Shown one piece after another: positions 39,119 through 48,105 of a stretch of DNA of 64,000 nt. The notes under the pieces were generated by a model. That model ran no database searches and was not told the DNA's origin. It saw nothing but the letters and a program-made list of their open reading frames with translations. The translations under genes were made by a program, and so were the position numbers. Each line of letters starts with the position of its first letter. Position 1 is the stretch's first letter. Origin of the DNA: Sinomonas sp. P10A9 (GTDB taxonomy: Bacteria; Actinomycetota; Actinomycetes; Actinomycetales; Micrococcaceae); assembly GCF_041022165.1 (NCBI RefSeq), contig NZ_CP163302.1, positions 1,488,001-1,552,000 on the forward strand. Direction: 5' to 3'.

Positions 39119-40174
39119 ATGAGCCTCATGAAGGCCCTGTACAAGCCCGGCCCGCAGGCCGGCTTCGAATTCACCGAGCGACCCGAACCCGAGACCGGCG
39201 CCGCGGACGTCAAGATCCGCGTCCTCGCCACCGGCATCTGCGGCACCGACCTGCACCTGGAGTCGTGGGACGCGTCCGCCCAGGCAATGGCCACCGCCCC
39301 GTTCATCCCCGGCCACGAGTTCTACGGCGAGATCGTCGAGACCGGCGAGGACGTCAAGGTGGTCAAGGTCGGCGACCGCGTTTCCGGCGAAGGCCACATC
39401 GTGTGCGGCATGTGCCGCAACTGCCGCGCCGGCCGCCGGCAGATGTGCATCAACGTGGTCAGCGTCGGGGTGCAGCGCGACGGCGCGTTCGCCGAGTACG
39501 TCGTCATCCCCGAGGCCAACGTGTGGGTCCACCACGACCCGCTCATCACCCCCCAGCTGGGCGCGATCTTCGACCCGTTCGGCAACGCCGTGCACACCGC
39601 GCTGAGCTTCCCCCTCGTCGGCGAGGACGTCCTCATCACCGGCGCGGGGCCGATCGGGCTCATGGCCATCTCCGTCGCGCGGCACGCGGGCGCCCGGAAG
39701 ATCGCCATCACCGACGTGTCCGAGCGACGCCTCGAGCTCGCGCGGCAGATGGGCGCAGACCTCGCGGTGGACGTCTCGTCGATGAGCGTGCGCGAGGCGC
39801 AGCGTGAGCTCGGCATGGTCGAGGGCTTCGACATCGGCTTCGAGATGTCCGGGCGCCCCGCGGCCCTCTCGGGGATGATCGAGAACATGAATCACGGCGG
39901 CCGCATCGCGCTGCTGGGGCTGCCGTCCGAGTCTGCCGAGATCGACTGGACCAAGATCGTCACCCACATGCTCACGCTCAAGGGAATCTACGGCCGCGAG
40001 ATGTTCGAAACCTGGTACGCCATGAGCGCGATGCTGTCCTCCAATCCCGTGCTCCGCCGCAACGTCGCGTCCGTGGTGACCGACGTCCTGCCGGCCGAGC
40101 GCTGGGCGGAGGGGTTCGCCGTCGCCCGCTCTGGCAGCGTCGGCAAAGTGGTGCTGGACTGGTCGGAAGTCTGA
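39119..40174 (+). CDS. tdh: L-threonine 3-dehydrogenase
   Basis: Zinc medium-chain dehydrogenase oxidising L-threonine to 2-amino-3-ketobutyrate with NAD+; 351 residues. Catalytic zinc ligands are in [10 protein letters not shown] (Cys near 41) and GHEFYGE; the structural-zinc lobe shows [15 protein letters not shown]; the Rossmann motif is GAGPIGLMA (near 180). The segments [13 protein letters not shown] and [14 protein letters not shown] are diagnostic for Tdh over other alcohol dehydrogenases. ATG 39119 and ATG 39128 are both possible. First gene of the tdh-kbl pair. Confidence 0.93.
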   Translation: MSLMKALYKPGPQAGFEFTERPEPETGAADVKIRVLATGICGTDLHLESWDASAQAMATAPFIPGHEFYGEIVETGEDVKVVKVGDRVSGEGHIVCGMCRNCRAGRRQMCINVVSVGVQRDGAFAEYVVIPEANVWVHHDPLITPQLGAIFDPFGNAVHTALSFPLVGEDVLITGAGPIGLMAISVARHAGARKIAITDVSERRLELARQMGADLAVDVSSMSVREAQRELGMVEGFDIGFEMSGRPAALSGMIENMNHGGRIALLGLPSESAEIDWTKIVTHMLTLKGIYGREMFETWYAMSAMLSSNPVLRRNVASVVTDVLPAERWAEGFAVARSGSVGKVVLDWSEV

Positions 40175-40184
40175 GAGGAATCGC

Positions 40185-41429
40185 ATGTTCACTGGTATCA
40201 AGGAGCAGCTCGCCGCCGAGCTCGAGGACATCCGCACCGCCGGGACGTTCAAGGAGGAGCGGCACATCGACTCGCCGCAGTCGGCGCACATCCAGGCGGG
40301 CCCCCTCGGCGCGCCCGCCCAGGAGGTGCTCAACTTCTGCGCCAACAACTACCTCGGGCTCGCCGACCATCCCGACCTGATCGCGGCGGCGAAGCGTGCC
40401 CTCGACGAGCGCGGCTTCGGCATGGCCTCGGTGCGCTTCATCTGCGGCACCCAGGACACCCATCTGGCCCTCGAGCGCCGCGTCTCCGAGTTCCTCGGCA
40501 CCGAGGACACCATCCTGTTCTCCAGCTGCTTCGACGCGAACGGGGGCGTCTTCGAGGCGCTCCTGGGCCCCGAGGACGCCGTCATCTCGGACTCCCTCAA
40601 CCACGCGTCCATCATCGATGGCATCCGGCTCTGCAAGGCCGCCCGCCTCCGGTACGCGAACCGGGACATGGGCGAGCTCGAGGCGCGCCTGCAGGAGGCG
40701 AAGGCGATGCACGACGGCGCGGGGGCGCGTCGTGTCCTCGTCGTCACCGACGGCGTCTTCTCGATGGACGGCTACCTCGCCCCCCTCCGCGAGATCTGCG
40801 ACCTCGCGGACAAGTACGGTGCGATGGTCATGGTGGACGATTCGCATGCCGTCGGCTTCATGGGCGCGACGGGCGCGGGCACCCCGGAGCATGCAGGGGT
40901 CTCGGACCGCGTGGACATCTATACCGGGACGTTCGGCAAAGCGCTTGGCGGCGCGTCCGGCGGGTACGTCTCGGGCCGTTCCGAGATCGTCGCGACGCTG
41001 CGACAGAAGGCCCGGCCGTACCTGTTCTCGAACTCGGTTGCGCCCTCCATCGTCGCCGCGACGCTGCGCGCCCTCGACCTGGTCGCCGAGTCCGCCCAGC
41101 TGCGCGAGCGGCTCTTCGCCAACGCCGCCCGCTTCCGGGCACGGATGGCCGAGGAGGGCTTCGAGCTCCTGCCGGGCGAACACGCGATCGTCCCCGTCAT
41201 GTTCGGCGACGCAGCGCTCGCGGGCCGCATCGCGGCCGAGATGCTCGCCCACGGTGTGTACGTGACGGCCTTCTCGTTCCCTGTGGTGCCGCGGGGCCTC
41301 GCACGGATCCGCGTGCAGCTCTCGGCGGCGCATACCGCCGAGGACGTCGAGGTGGCGGTGCGGGCCTTCACCGCGGCCCGTGACGCAGTCGGAGGGAACG
41401 CAGTCGGGGGGGACGCCGTCGGGGCATGA
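40185..41429 (+). CDS. kbl: Glycine C-acetyltransferase (2-amino-3-ketobutyrate CoA ligase)
   Basis: PLP enzyme cleaving 2-amino-3-ketobutyrate with CoA to glycine and acetyl-CoA, completing threonine catabolism begun by Tdh 10 bases upstream. The alpha-oxoamine synthase signature is clear: [38 protein letters not shown] and the PLP-lysine loop [15 protein letters not shown] (Lys near 250). The 414-residue protein is longer than usual by about 15 residues because of a C-terminal tail of three 15-base tandem repeats encoding (D/N)AVGG units (41382-41426). A 19-base dispersed repeat lies at 40703-40721. Confidence 0.93.
   Translation: MFTGIKEQLAAELEDIRTAGTFKEERHIDSPQSAHIQAGPLGAPAQEVLNFCANNYLGLADHPDLIAAAKRALDERGFGMASVRFICGTQDTHLALERRVSEFLGTEDTILFSSCFDANGGVFEALLGPEDAVISDSLNHASIIDGIRLCKAARLRYANRDMGELEARLQEAKAMHDGAGARRVLVVTDGVFSMDGYLAPLREICDLADKYGAMVMVDDSHAVGFMGATGAGTPEHAGVSDRVDIYTGTFGKALGGASGGYVSGRSEIVATLRQKARPYLFSNSVAPSIVAATLRALDLVAESAQLRERLFANAARFRARMAEEGFELLPGEHAIVPVMFGDAALAGRIAAEMLAHGVYVTAFSFPVVPRGLARIRVQLSAAHTAEDVEVAVRAFTAARDAVGGNAVGGDAVGA
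40703..40721. repeat. Short dispersed repeat GGCGATGCACGACGGCGCG inside kbl
   Basis: Nineteen bases identical to 61622-61640 in the unrelated GNAT gene. Here it encodes AMHDGA between two conserved segments of kbl. Confidence 0.65.
41382..41426 (+). repeat. Three 15-bp tandem repeats at the 3' end of kbl
   Basis: Units at 41382-41396, 41397-41411 and 41412-41426 differ by a few bases and encode [15 protein letters not shown]. They extend the protein past the normal end of the family. Confidence 0.8.
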
Positions 41430-41503
41430 CTCCGCGGGGCTGGGCCAGCGGTAGGGGCGGAATTCCCCTCCCCGCCCGCGTGCAGCGCGGGTAGGGTGGG
41501 GCC

Positions 41504-42631
41504 ATGCCGGGCACCACGAACAGCACCCATGACGTCGACGTCCTCATTGTCGGAGGCGGTATCGCCGGCCTCTCCCTGGCCTCGCAGCTCGCCGGGAAGT
41601 GCCGAGTGGCGCTGGTCGAGGCCGAGCCCTCGCTTGCCTACCACACGTCCGCGCGCTCGGCCCAGCAGCTCATCCCGAGCTATGGCCCCGAGCCCGTCCA
41701 GGACCTCACGCGGCGCACCCTTGCGGTACTCGCCGATGCGGTGGACGACGCCGGCCGCCGCCTCGCGTGGCCGAGCCGCTTCCTGCTCGTGGGCACCGCG
41801 GCGCAGGTCGAGGCCGAGGCCCACGGGGGTATGCGGCGCCTCACGCCGGACGAGGCCCGCACCCTCGCCCCGAATCTGCGCGCGGGCGCCTTCGAGGCGG
41901 CGGCGCTGGATACCGAGTCGGTGCGGACCGACGCACTCGCGCTGCTCGCCGACCACGAGGCCAGGGCCCGGGCCGGCGGCGTCACGATCCATCCCGGCAG
42001 CCCAGTCCACACCGCCCAGCGGGTGGGGGAGGGCTGGCTCGTCGGGGCCGGAGCCGAGGGCTTCCATGCGACCAACGTGGTCAACGCGGCGGGCGCCTGG
42101 GCCGACGACCTCGCGATCCTCTTCGGCGTAGAGCGCCTCGGCCTCCAGCCCTACCGGCGCACGGCCGCGCTCGTCTCCCTCGCACAGCCGCTCGACCCCG
42201 ATTCGCCCATGGTCTGCGCTGCCGACGACTCGTGGTACTTCCGGCCGGATGAGGCGGGCGCGCTCGTCTCGCCGTCGGAGTCCGAGCCGTCTCGCGCCGA
42301 GGACGCCGTGCCGCGGCCCGGGGACGTGGAGAGGACCATCGAGCTCATCCGCAGGGTCGCCGACTTGCCCGTGACCGGCATCATCAGGGCGTGGACGGGG
42401 CTGCGGACCTCACCTCAGGACGGGCTGCCCATCATGGGGTACGACCCCGAGGCCCCGGGGTTCTTCTGGCTCGCAGGGCAGGGCGGCTACGGCTTCCAGA
42501 CGTCCTCGGCCCTCGCCGAAGACGCCGCAGGCCAGCTCCTGGCGGGCCAACAGGCGGTCCGCACAGGGGAACATCCGGTATCCGAGACAGCAAGGGCGCT
42601 TGATCCGCATAGATTGTCGGTGCGGCGGTAG
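41504..42631 (+). CDS. FAD-dependent amino-acid/amine oxidoreductase (DAO family)
   Basis: A 375-residue flavoenzyme. The N-terminal ADP-binding motif VLIVGGGIAGLSLASQL is followed by HTSARSAQQLIPSYG, which sits in the substrate/FAD region; NAAGAWADDLA near residue 190 and the C-terminal GYGFQTSSALAEDAAG (FAD binding) identify the DAO/D-amino-acid dehydrogenase group, close to D-arginine-dehydrogenase-like proteins. The substrate is unproven. It precedes hutI by 11 bases on the same strand, so a link to amino-acid breakdown is plausible. Confidence 0.83.
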   Translation: MPGTTNSTHDVDVLIVGGGIAGLSLASQLAGKCRVALVEAEPSLAYHTSARSAQQLIPSYGPEPVQDLTRRTLAVLADAVDDAGRRLAWPSRFLLVGTAAQVEAEAHGGMRRLTPDEARTLAPNLRAGAFEAAALDTESVRTDALALLADHEARARAGGVTIHPGSPVHTAQRVGEGWLVGAGAEGFHATNVVNAAGAWADDLAILFGVERLGLQPYRRTAALVSLAQPLDPDSPMVCAADDSWYFRPDEAGALVSPSESEPSRAEDAVPRPGDVERTIELIRRVADLPVTGIIRAWTGLRTSPQDGLPIMGYDPEAPGFFWLAGQGGYGFQTSSALAEDAAGQLLAGQQAVRTGEHPVSETARALDPHRLSVRR

Positions 42632-42642
42632 AGGATAGCGCC

Positions 42643-43920
42643 ATGAGCAAGCGTGGCCGAACCCTCCTCATCGACAACATCGGCGAACTGTCCACCCAGC
42701 ATCTTCCGGACGGTGACGGCCAGGCTGTTCTTGGCGCGGGCGGTTCCGAGGCTGGCGTGATGCGGGACGCCGCCGTCGTGCTCGACGGCGAGAGGATCGC
42801 CTGGGTCGGCCCGTCGTCGTCCGCCCCAGAAGCCGACGAGCGATTCGACTCGGCTGGCCGCGCCGTGCTTCCGGGGTGGGTCGACTCGCACTCGCACCTC
42901 GTGTTCGCTGGCGACCGCACGGCGGAGTTCGAGGCGCGGATGGCCGGAGAGGCGTATGCCGCGGGCGGGATCGGCGTCACGATGGGCGCCACGCGGGCCG
43001 CGTCGGACGACGAGCTGCGCAGGCTGCTTGCTGCACGCGTTGCCGAGGCCGTCGCGGGGGGAACGACGTATCTCGAGACGAAGACGGGCTATGGGCTCGA
43101 TGTCGCGAACGAGCTCCGCAGCGCCGCGTTGGCCGCCGAGTTCGTCGATGAGGTCACGTATCTTGGCGCGCACCTCGTGCCCGCCGGAGCGGACGCCGAC
43201 GAGTACACGGCCCTGGTCTGCGGCGACATGCTCGCCGCCGTGCGGCCGTACGTGCGCTGGGCCGATGTGTTCTGCGAGACCGGCGCGTTCTCGGAGGAGC
43301 AGTCGCGCCGGGTGCTCCTCGCGTGCCGCGAGGCGGGCCTCGGAGTGCGCGTGCACGGCAACCAGCTCGGACCGGGCCCGGGCGTGCGGCTCGCCGTCGA
43401 GCTCGGCGCCGCGAGCGTGGACCATGTCAACTTCCTCGACGACGCCGACGTGGAGGCGCTTGCGGGAAGCTGGGCAGGGTGGACGGGGCCGGCGTCGGCC
43501 GATTCCGCAGCCATGGCCGGAACCGTCGCGACCGTCCTGCCCGCGTGCGACCTCTCGACCCGCGCGCCGCTGGCGCCCGCGCGCCGTCTCATCGACGCCG
43601 GCGTCCAGATCGCGATCGCCTCGAACTGCAACCCCGGCACAAGCTATACGAGCTCGGTGGGCTTCTGTGTCACGACCGCGGTCCTGCAGATGGGGCTCTC
43701 CGTCCAGGAGGCCGTGCGCGCCGCGACGTTCGGAGGAGCGCTCGCGCTGCGCCGCCACGTGGGCAACGACGTGGACGGGCAGCGCGCGGTGGGCTCGATC
43801 GCCGTCGGGCATCGCGCCGACCTCCACATGCTCAACGCTCCGTCGGCCACGCACCTCGCGTATCGGCCCGGCATGCCGCTCACGCATGCTGTGTGGCGCG
43901 CGGGCCAGCGCGTGGTCTGA
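42643..43920 (+). CDS. hutI: Imidazolonepropionase
   Basis: Third step of histidine degradation: hydrolysis of 4-imidazolone-5-propionate to N-formimino-L-glutamate; 425 residues. Metal ligands HSHLVFAGDR (near residue 83), VHGNQLG and DHVNFLDD are in amidohydrolase order; the NCNPGTSYTSSVGFC segment is the actinobacterial form of the usual DxNPGS motif. TYLETKTGYGL is a further HutI signature. No hutH, hutU or hutG is within the window, so histidine catabolism genes are split. ATG 42643 is preceded by GAGGATAGCGCC. Confidence 0.91.
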   Translation: MSKRGRTLLIDNIGELSTQHLPDGDGQAVLGAGGSEAGVMRDAAVVLDGERIAWVGPSSSAPEADERFDSAGRAVLPGWVDSHSHLVFAGDRTAEFEARMAGEAYAAGGIGVTMGATRAASDDELRRLLAARVAEAVAGGTTYLETKTGYGLDVANELRSAALAAEFVDEVTYLGAHLVPAGADADEYTALVCGDMLAAVRPYVRWADVFCETGAFSEEQSRRVLLACREAGLGVRVHGNQLGPGPGVRLAVELGAASVDHVNFLDDADVEALAGSWAGWTGPASADSAAMAGTVATVLPACDLSTRAPLAPARRLIDAGVQIAIASNCNPGTSYTSSVGFCVTTAVLQMGLSVQEAVRAATFGGALALRRHVGNDVDGQRAVGSIAVGHRADLHMLNAPSATHLAYRPGMPLTHAVWRAGQRVV

Positions 43921-43942
43921 TCGCAGTCTGCGCGCGCCGGCC

Positions 43943-44623
43943 CTAGAGCCGCTCCCGCATCGAGCTCAGGACCGTGTCCGTCGCGGTGCGCGGGGTCCAC
44001 TGGGTGAACGGTGCGTCGAGCTCGTAGCGGCCGTCGGGCTGCCTCACGAGGGTGTGGATGCCTGCATTGTCCGGGTTGTTCAGCGACTCGAAGTACTCCA
44101 CCGTCCAGTGGAACCACCGCATGCACAGCAGGCGCATCGTGAGGCCGTGCGTGACGAGGAGCGTGTTGGGGGCGTAGGCGGGCTTGTTCCAGTGCCGGTG
44201 GAGGGTCTCCATGAACGCCGAGACGCGGTCGTAGACGTCGCTGCCGGACTCGCCCTCGCGGAACCGGTAGAAGAAGTGCCCGTACGAGTTGCGCAGCGCG
44301 CGCTCCTTGCCGATCTCGTCGGCGTCCTGGAAATTGGCCCAGTCCTGCTCCCGCAGGCGGGGCTCCTCGATGACCCGTTCGGTGAGGTCCTCGATGCCCA
44401 GCGCCTCAAGGGTCTGGTACGCCCGGAGGTAGGGGGATACATAGACGCAGACCTGCTCGCCCGCGAGCTGGGCGCGGATCTGGCGCCCGGACTCGCGGGC
44501 CTGGGCGATCCCCAGGTCCGTCAGCGGGATCCGGTAGTCCGGGACGCGGTCGTAGATGCTCGTGTCCAGGTTCGCGGCCGACTGGCCGTGCCGGACCAGG
44601 ATGATCTGCCGCGGCGCGCTCAT
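43943..44623 (-). CDS. Histidine phosphatase superfamily protein (phosphoglycerate-mutase-like)
   Basis: A 226-residue phosphatase. The phosphohistidine motif is ILVRHGQSAAN near residue 9; the second catalytic His is in LLVTHGLTMRLLC near 160, and a proton-donor Glu lies in REQDWANF. The acceptor could be a phosphosugar or a phosphoprotein. ATG 44623 was chosen because GGGGAG precedes it and because the upstream frame is promoter sequence. Divergent from the CPBP membrane protein gene, 65 bases apart. Confidence 0.86.
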   Translation of the reverse strand: MSAPRQIILVRHGQSAANLDTSIYDRVPDYRIPLTDLGIAQARESGRQIRAQLAGEQVCVYVSPYLRAYQTLEALGIEDLTERVIEEPRLREQDWANFQDADEIGKERALRNSYGHFFYRFREGESGSDVYDRVSAFMETLHRHWNKPAYAPNTLLVTHGLTMRLLCMRWFHWTVEYFESLNNPDNAGIHTLVRQPDGRYELDAPFTQWTPRTATDTVLSSMRERL

Positions 44624-44688
44624 AGCTCCCCAGCGTAGAGCAGGCGTGCGGCCCCGGCGGCAGCGAGCACCGCCGCGAGGCGCACGGC

Positions 44689-45501
44689 ATGATGGGAGGC
44701 ATGCCCCAACCACGCGCCGTCGTCCGTCCCGTCTCCCACGCCCGCTGGCGGGCCCAGCTGCTCATCGTGCTGGGGCTCTCGCTGGGGCAGTCGGCGGTCT
44801 ACTCCGTGGTGCAGCTGATCGACAAGGCCACCCAGGCGCCGCTGTCGCAGGGGACCAGCACCCTCAACCGGTCACTCAACGCGCGCGAGTACTTCGATCT
44901 CACGTATCAGCTGCTGGACATCGTGTTCGCGCTCGTCCCCGTCGCGCTCGCGCTGTACTTCGTGTGGGACGCTGTTGCGCGCACGAGTGGCGGCCGGGTG
45001 GAATGGACCGCGCCGTTCCGTCGCCTCGGGCTCGATCTCGCACGGCCCGGGCGGGACTGGCTTTGGGGTGGGGGGCTGTTCCTCGCGATAGGCGTCCCCT
45101 CGCTCGGGCTGTACTGGGCTGGGCGAGCGCTCGGGATCACGACGGCGATCATCCCCAGTGGGCTCGACCAGCATTGGTGGACAGTGCCCGTGCTCATCGT
45201 GTCCGCCATGCGCCACGCCGTCCTCGAGGAGGTCATCGTCGTGGCGTTCATGTTGGGGTGGCTGCGGCGGCTCGGGTGGGCCGTTCCGGCCGCGGTGGCG
45301 GCGAGCGCGCTCCTGCGGGGGAGCTACCACCTGTACCAGGGGATCGGGCCGTTCGTCGGGAATGCCGTGATGGGGCTCGTGTTCGCCCTCGTCTACCGGA
45401 AGTACGGGCGGGTGATGCCGCTCGTGATCGCTCACGCGCTGCTCGACATCACGGCGTTCGTGGGCTTCAGCCTGGTGGGCAGGACGATCGGCCTGGGCTG
45501 A
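44689..45501 (+). CDS. CPBP family intramembrane glutamic endopeptidase-like protein
   Basis: A 270-residue membrane protein with about seven hydrophobic segments. The CPBP (Abi) motifs are in place: VLEEVIVVAFML (catalytic Glu-Glu), LLRGSYHLYQG and IAHALLD. The usual motif-1 Arg (EExxxR) is absent, as in a recognised actinobacterial subgroup. Function is unknown; family members process or modify membrane proteins. ATG 44689 is preceded by GCGAGGCGC; ATG 44701 is a weaker alternative. The TGA stop is the first three bases of repeat element C. Confidence 0.8.
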   Translation: MMGGMPQPRAVVRPVSHARWRAQLLIVLGLSLGQSAVYSVVQLIDKATQAPLSQGTSTLNRSLNAREYFDLTYQLLDIVFALVPVALALYFVWDAVARTSGGRVEWTAPFRRLGLDLARPGRDWLWGGGLFLAIGVPSLGLYWAGRALGITTAIIPSGLDQHWWTVPVLIVSAMRHAVLEEVIVVAFMLGWLRRLGWAVPAAVAASALLRGSYHLYQGIGPFVGNAVMGLVFALVYRKYGRVMPLVIAHALLDITAFVGFSLVGRTIGLG

Positions 45502-45574
45502 CCCCGCAATGCCGAAAGGTGACCCCGCATCCAGATCTCCAGATGCGGGGTCACCTTTCGCGGATGCGGGGTCA
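45499..45574. repeat. 76-bp palindromic TGACCCCGCA element between convergent genes (copy C), likely bidirectional terminator
   Basis: Inner arms CGAAAGGTGACCCCGCATC (45513-45531) and its exact complement (45542-45560) enclose a 10-base loop containing AGATCT. Outer TGACCCCGCA (45499) and TGCGGGGTCA (ending 45574) flank them. The left TGA is the CPBP stop codon; the right TCA is the stop of the VOC gene on the minus strand. Confidence 0.88.
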
Positions 45575-46219
45575 GATGATGACCGCGCCGTTGGTCGTGT
45601 CGAACGTGACGGACATGATGCCCGGGGTGCCCTTCGGGGAGACCCACTCGACGTCTACGTCCTCGAGCGGCTTCTCGACCGGCTCGCCGAGCCACTCGGT
45701 GACGCGCTCCGCCGAGCCCGCGATCGTCAGCTTGCTCATGCGCACGGTGGCCGGGTAGGCGTTCGACGGGTGGAGCGACGGGTCGCCCTCCCACTTGAGC
45801 ATGTACGGCACCTGGGGGTCGGCGATGAGCCCGAGGATGCCGATCTGCTTCCACACGAGCTCGCGGCCGTCGGGGAACTTGCGGTTGCCGGGCACGGCCT
45901 GGCGCCCGAGGCGCTCCTCGAACGGCGCGAGGTCATGGACCTCGACGCACCAGCCCATCCAGCCCCCGCCAGCGGCGCTGCGGGCGCGCACGGCCTGGCC
46001 GAAGGGCGCCTTGTCCGACGCCGGGTGGTCCAGGACCTCGACGACCTCAAGGTAGTGGTGGTCCGCGAGGGGGATGATCATGTTGCGGGTACCGAATCGC
46101 GGGTGGACCCCGCCCTTGACGGCCTCGACGCCGAGGGCCTGAGCGATCCGCTCCGTCGTGGCCAGCAGGCCGTCGGCTTCGCAGGCATAAGAAACATGGT
46201 CCATACGCATAAAAGTCAT
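45572..46219 (-). CDS. VOC/glyoxalase-like domain protein
   Basis: A 215-residue protein of the glyoxalase_3/VOC type. It opens MRMDHVSYACEADGL, has a central block HHYLEVVEVLDHP and ends with a strand VSPKGTPGIMSVTFDT. The His near the N-terminus and the Glu in LEVVEV are typical metal-site positions. Substrate unknown. Its stop codon lies in repeat element C. ATG 46219 was taken; ATG 46207 (MDHVSY) is also possible. Confidence 0.8.
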   Translation of the reverse strand: MTFMRMDHVSYACEADGLLATTERIAQALGVEAVKGGVHPRFGTRNMIIPLADHHYLEVVEVLDHPASDKAPFGQAVRARSAAGGGWMGWCVEVHDLAPFEERLGRQAVPGNRKFPDGRELVWKQIGILGLIADPQVPYMLKWEGDPSLHPSNAYPATVRMSKLTIAGSAERVTEWLGEPVEKPLEDVDVEWVSPKGTPGIMSVTFDTTNGAVII

Positions 46220-46242
46220 GGTGCCACTTTGTGATCGGGCAC

Positions 46243-47328
46243 TCAGCTTAGGGTCCCCTTACCGAGGTGGGATGACCCTCGCGGGGTCGCTTCCGCGAGC
46301 GGCAGCGTGACCTCCATGGTCGTCCCGCCCGCGCCGGTGGAGGCGATCCGCACGGCGCCGCCGTTGCGCACGGCGATGTCCCGCACGAGGGCCAGCCCGA
46401 GGCCGAAGCTGCGGCGCCCGGTGTGAGAAGCCGTCCCGCCACCGGCATACCGCTCGAACACGCGCTCCGGCGCCGACCCCGCGATCCCGGGCCCGGTGTC
46501 CGCGACGGTGAGCACCGCCGTCGGGCTCCGCCTGTCGGTTCCTGTGCCGCCCGCGACGCGGACGCCCACGGTGACCCGCCCGCCGTCGGGCGTGTATTTG
46601 AGCGCGTTGTCGGCCAGCGCCACGATCACGCGGCGCAGGGGTGCGGGGTCTACCGCGACGGGGACGGGGATGGTCGGGGCGTCCGCGGCGAGCGAGATGC
46701 CGCGCTCGGCCGCGAGAACGGAGAGGTCGCGGACCACGTCGCGTGCGATCGAGCCGAGGTCCGTGGGCGTTTCGGGGATGTCGGGTCCGCCCGAGACGGC
46801 GTGGAGGAGGTCCTCGATGACGGCGGCGAGCTTCGCCGAGTCGCCGCGAAGCTCGGCGAGGACGCCCGCCGCGTCGCTGTCCGGGCCGAGGCGCCGCTGG
46901 GCCAGCTGGATGCGCGTGTCGATGACGGTCAGCGGGGTGCGCAGCTCGTGGCTCGCATCCTGGACGAAGCTGCGCTGGAGCGCGAGCGACTCGCCCAGGG
47001 GGCGCACTGCCTGCCGGGCGACGAACACTCCAACAATCCCGGCGAGCACAATCCCGGCTATGCCGCCCACGATGAGCGCTCCGAAGACGTCGATCGGGTC
47101 CAGGACGATCTGCGGCCCGCTGTGGGACAGGTGCGCGACGACCTCGGCCGGCTGCGACTTGACGGCAACGAAGATGGCCGCCGCCGCGATCATGAGCACG
47201 ACGACGACCGCGACCGCCGCCGCGATCTGCACCCCGACGCGGACGGCAGCGCGCTGCAGCGCCGCCTCGTCCGAGTTCGCGGGGACACGCTGCATCCAAC
47301 GGAGGGCCGACTGTGACCGCCCGGTCAT
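46243..47328 (-). CDS. Two-component sensor histidine kinase
   Basis: A 361-residue membrane kinase. Two transmembrane helices (about residues 36-60 and 88-112) bracket a short extracellular loop of about 28 residues. The DHp helix contains the phospho-acceptor His in QDASHELRTPLTV; the ATPase domain shows the N box ALADNALKYTP, the G1 box VADTGPGIAG and GLGLALVRDIAVRNGG. There is no HAMP-length linker beyond about 15 residues. ATG 47328 overlaps the stop of the response regulator as ATGA, so the pair is translated together. Confidence 0.9.
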   Translation of the reverse strand: MTGRSQSALRWMQRVPANSDEAALQRAAVRVGVQIAAAVAVVVVLMIAAAAIFVAVKSQPAEVVAHLSHSGPQIVLDPIDVFGALIVGGIAGIVLAGIVGVFVARQAVRPLGESLALQRSFVQDASHELRTPLTVIDTRIQLAQRRLGPDSDAAGVLAELRGDSAKLAAVIEDLLHAVSGGPDIPETPTDLGSIARDVVRDLSVLAAERGISLAADAPTIPVPVAVDPAPLRRVIVALADNALKYTPDGGRVTVGVRVAGGTGTDRRSPTAVLTVADTGPGIAGSAPERVFERYAGGGTASHTGRRSFGLGLALVRDIAVRNGGAVRIASTGAGGTTMEVTLPLAEATPRGSSHLGKGTLS

Positions 47329-48017
47329 TCGAGGCCGCCGAGCTGGTACCCGACGCCGTGCACGGTCCTGATCACTGTCTTCTGCGTCTTCTTCCGGAGG
47401 TAGTGGACATACGTGTCGACGACGCCGGGCGTGTCGCCCGCGTCGAACACGGACTCGAGCAGCTCGGCCCGCGAGTGGACGCGGCCCGGATCCGCCGCGA
47501 GGCGCCCGAGGAGCGCGGACTCGGCCGCGGAGAGCTCGACCCTGTGCCCGTACGGAGAGGTGAGCACCCGGGCGGCCGGGTCGAGGTCCCAGGCGCCGAT
47601 GGGGAGCAGGCGGGGTTCGGGGGCGGCAGCAGCAGCGGATGTCCGGGTGAGCGCACGGAGCCGGGCCGCGAGCTCCTCGACGTCGAAGGGCTTGACGAGG
47701 TAGTCGTTGGCGCCTGCGTCGAGGCCCTCGACCTTGTCCGGCACGCTGCCGAGGGCCGTGAGGACGAGGATCGGCGTCATGAGCCCTTTCGCCCTGAACG
47801 ACTTGACGAGGGACACACCGTCCAGCGACGGCAGCCCTCGGTCGACGACGAGCACATCCCACTCCCGTGCCAGCGCGAGCTGGAGCCCCTCGCGGCCATC
47901 TGCGGCAAGGGAGACATCGAAGTCGTCACCGAGCAGCTCGGCCAGGAGTGGCCCCAGCTGACGGTCGTCCTCGACGAGCAGCACGCGGGGAGGCTGTGGG
48001 GTGTCCATGGCTGTCAT
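47325..48017 (-). CDS. OmpR-family response regulator
   Basis: A 230-residue regulator. The receiver domain has the acidic pocket EDD near residue 15, the phospho-acceptor Asp in LVVDRGLPSLDG, and the conserved Lys in YLVKPFD. The C-terminal winged helix (VELSAAESALLGRLAADPG onward, ending VRTVHGVGYQLG) is OmpR/PhoB-type. ATG 48017 and ATG 48008 are both plausible; neither has a clear ribosome binding site and TTGACACA precedes the first. Paired with the sensor kinase; DedA and PAP2 genes lie directly upstream on the same strand. Confidence 0.9.
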   Translation of the reverse strand: MTAMDTPQPPRVLLVEDDRQLGPLLAELLGDDFDVSLAADGREGLQLALAREWDVLVVDRGLPSLDGVSLVKSFRAKGLMTPILVLTALGSVPDKVEGLDAGANDYLVKPFDVEELAARLRALTRTSAAAAAPEPRLLPIGAWDLDPAARVLTSPYGHRVELSAAESALLGRLAADPGRVHSRAELLESVFDAGDTPGVVDTYVHYLRKKTQKTVIRTVHGVGYQLGGLE

Positions 48018-48105
48018 TGTGTCAACTGGCGCGGGCATAGGCCCCGTTGCGTGGCCGGTTCCGCAGGGTCCAGACCCCGTGGAAGCGGCCACGCACGGTG
48101 CGCGG

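Noticed and set aside
42643..43920. HutI with Asn in place of the expected Asp in the NPGT motif region
   Set aside because: This is the normal actinobacterial form of the motif as far as I recall; other ligands are intact.
44689..45501. CPBP protein lacking the motif-1 Arg as a dead protease
   Set aside because: The Glu-Glu pair and both His motifs remain and the EEVIVV variant is a known subgroup, so inactivity cannot be claimed.
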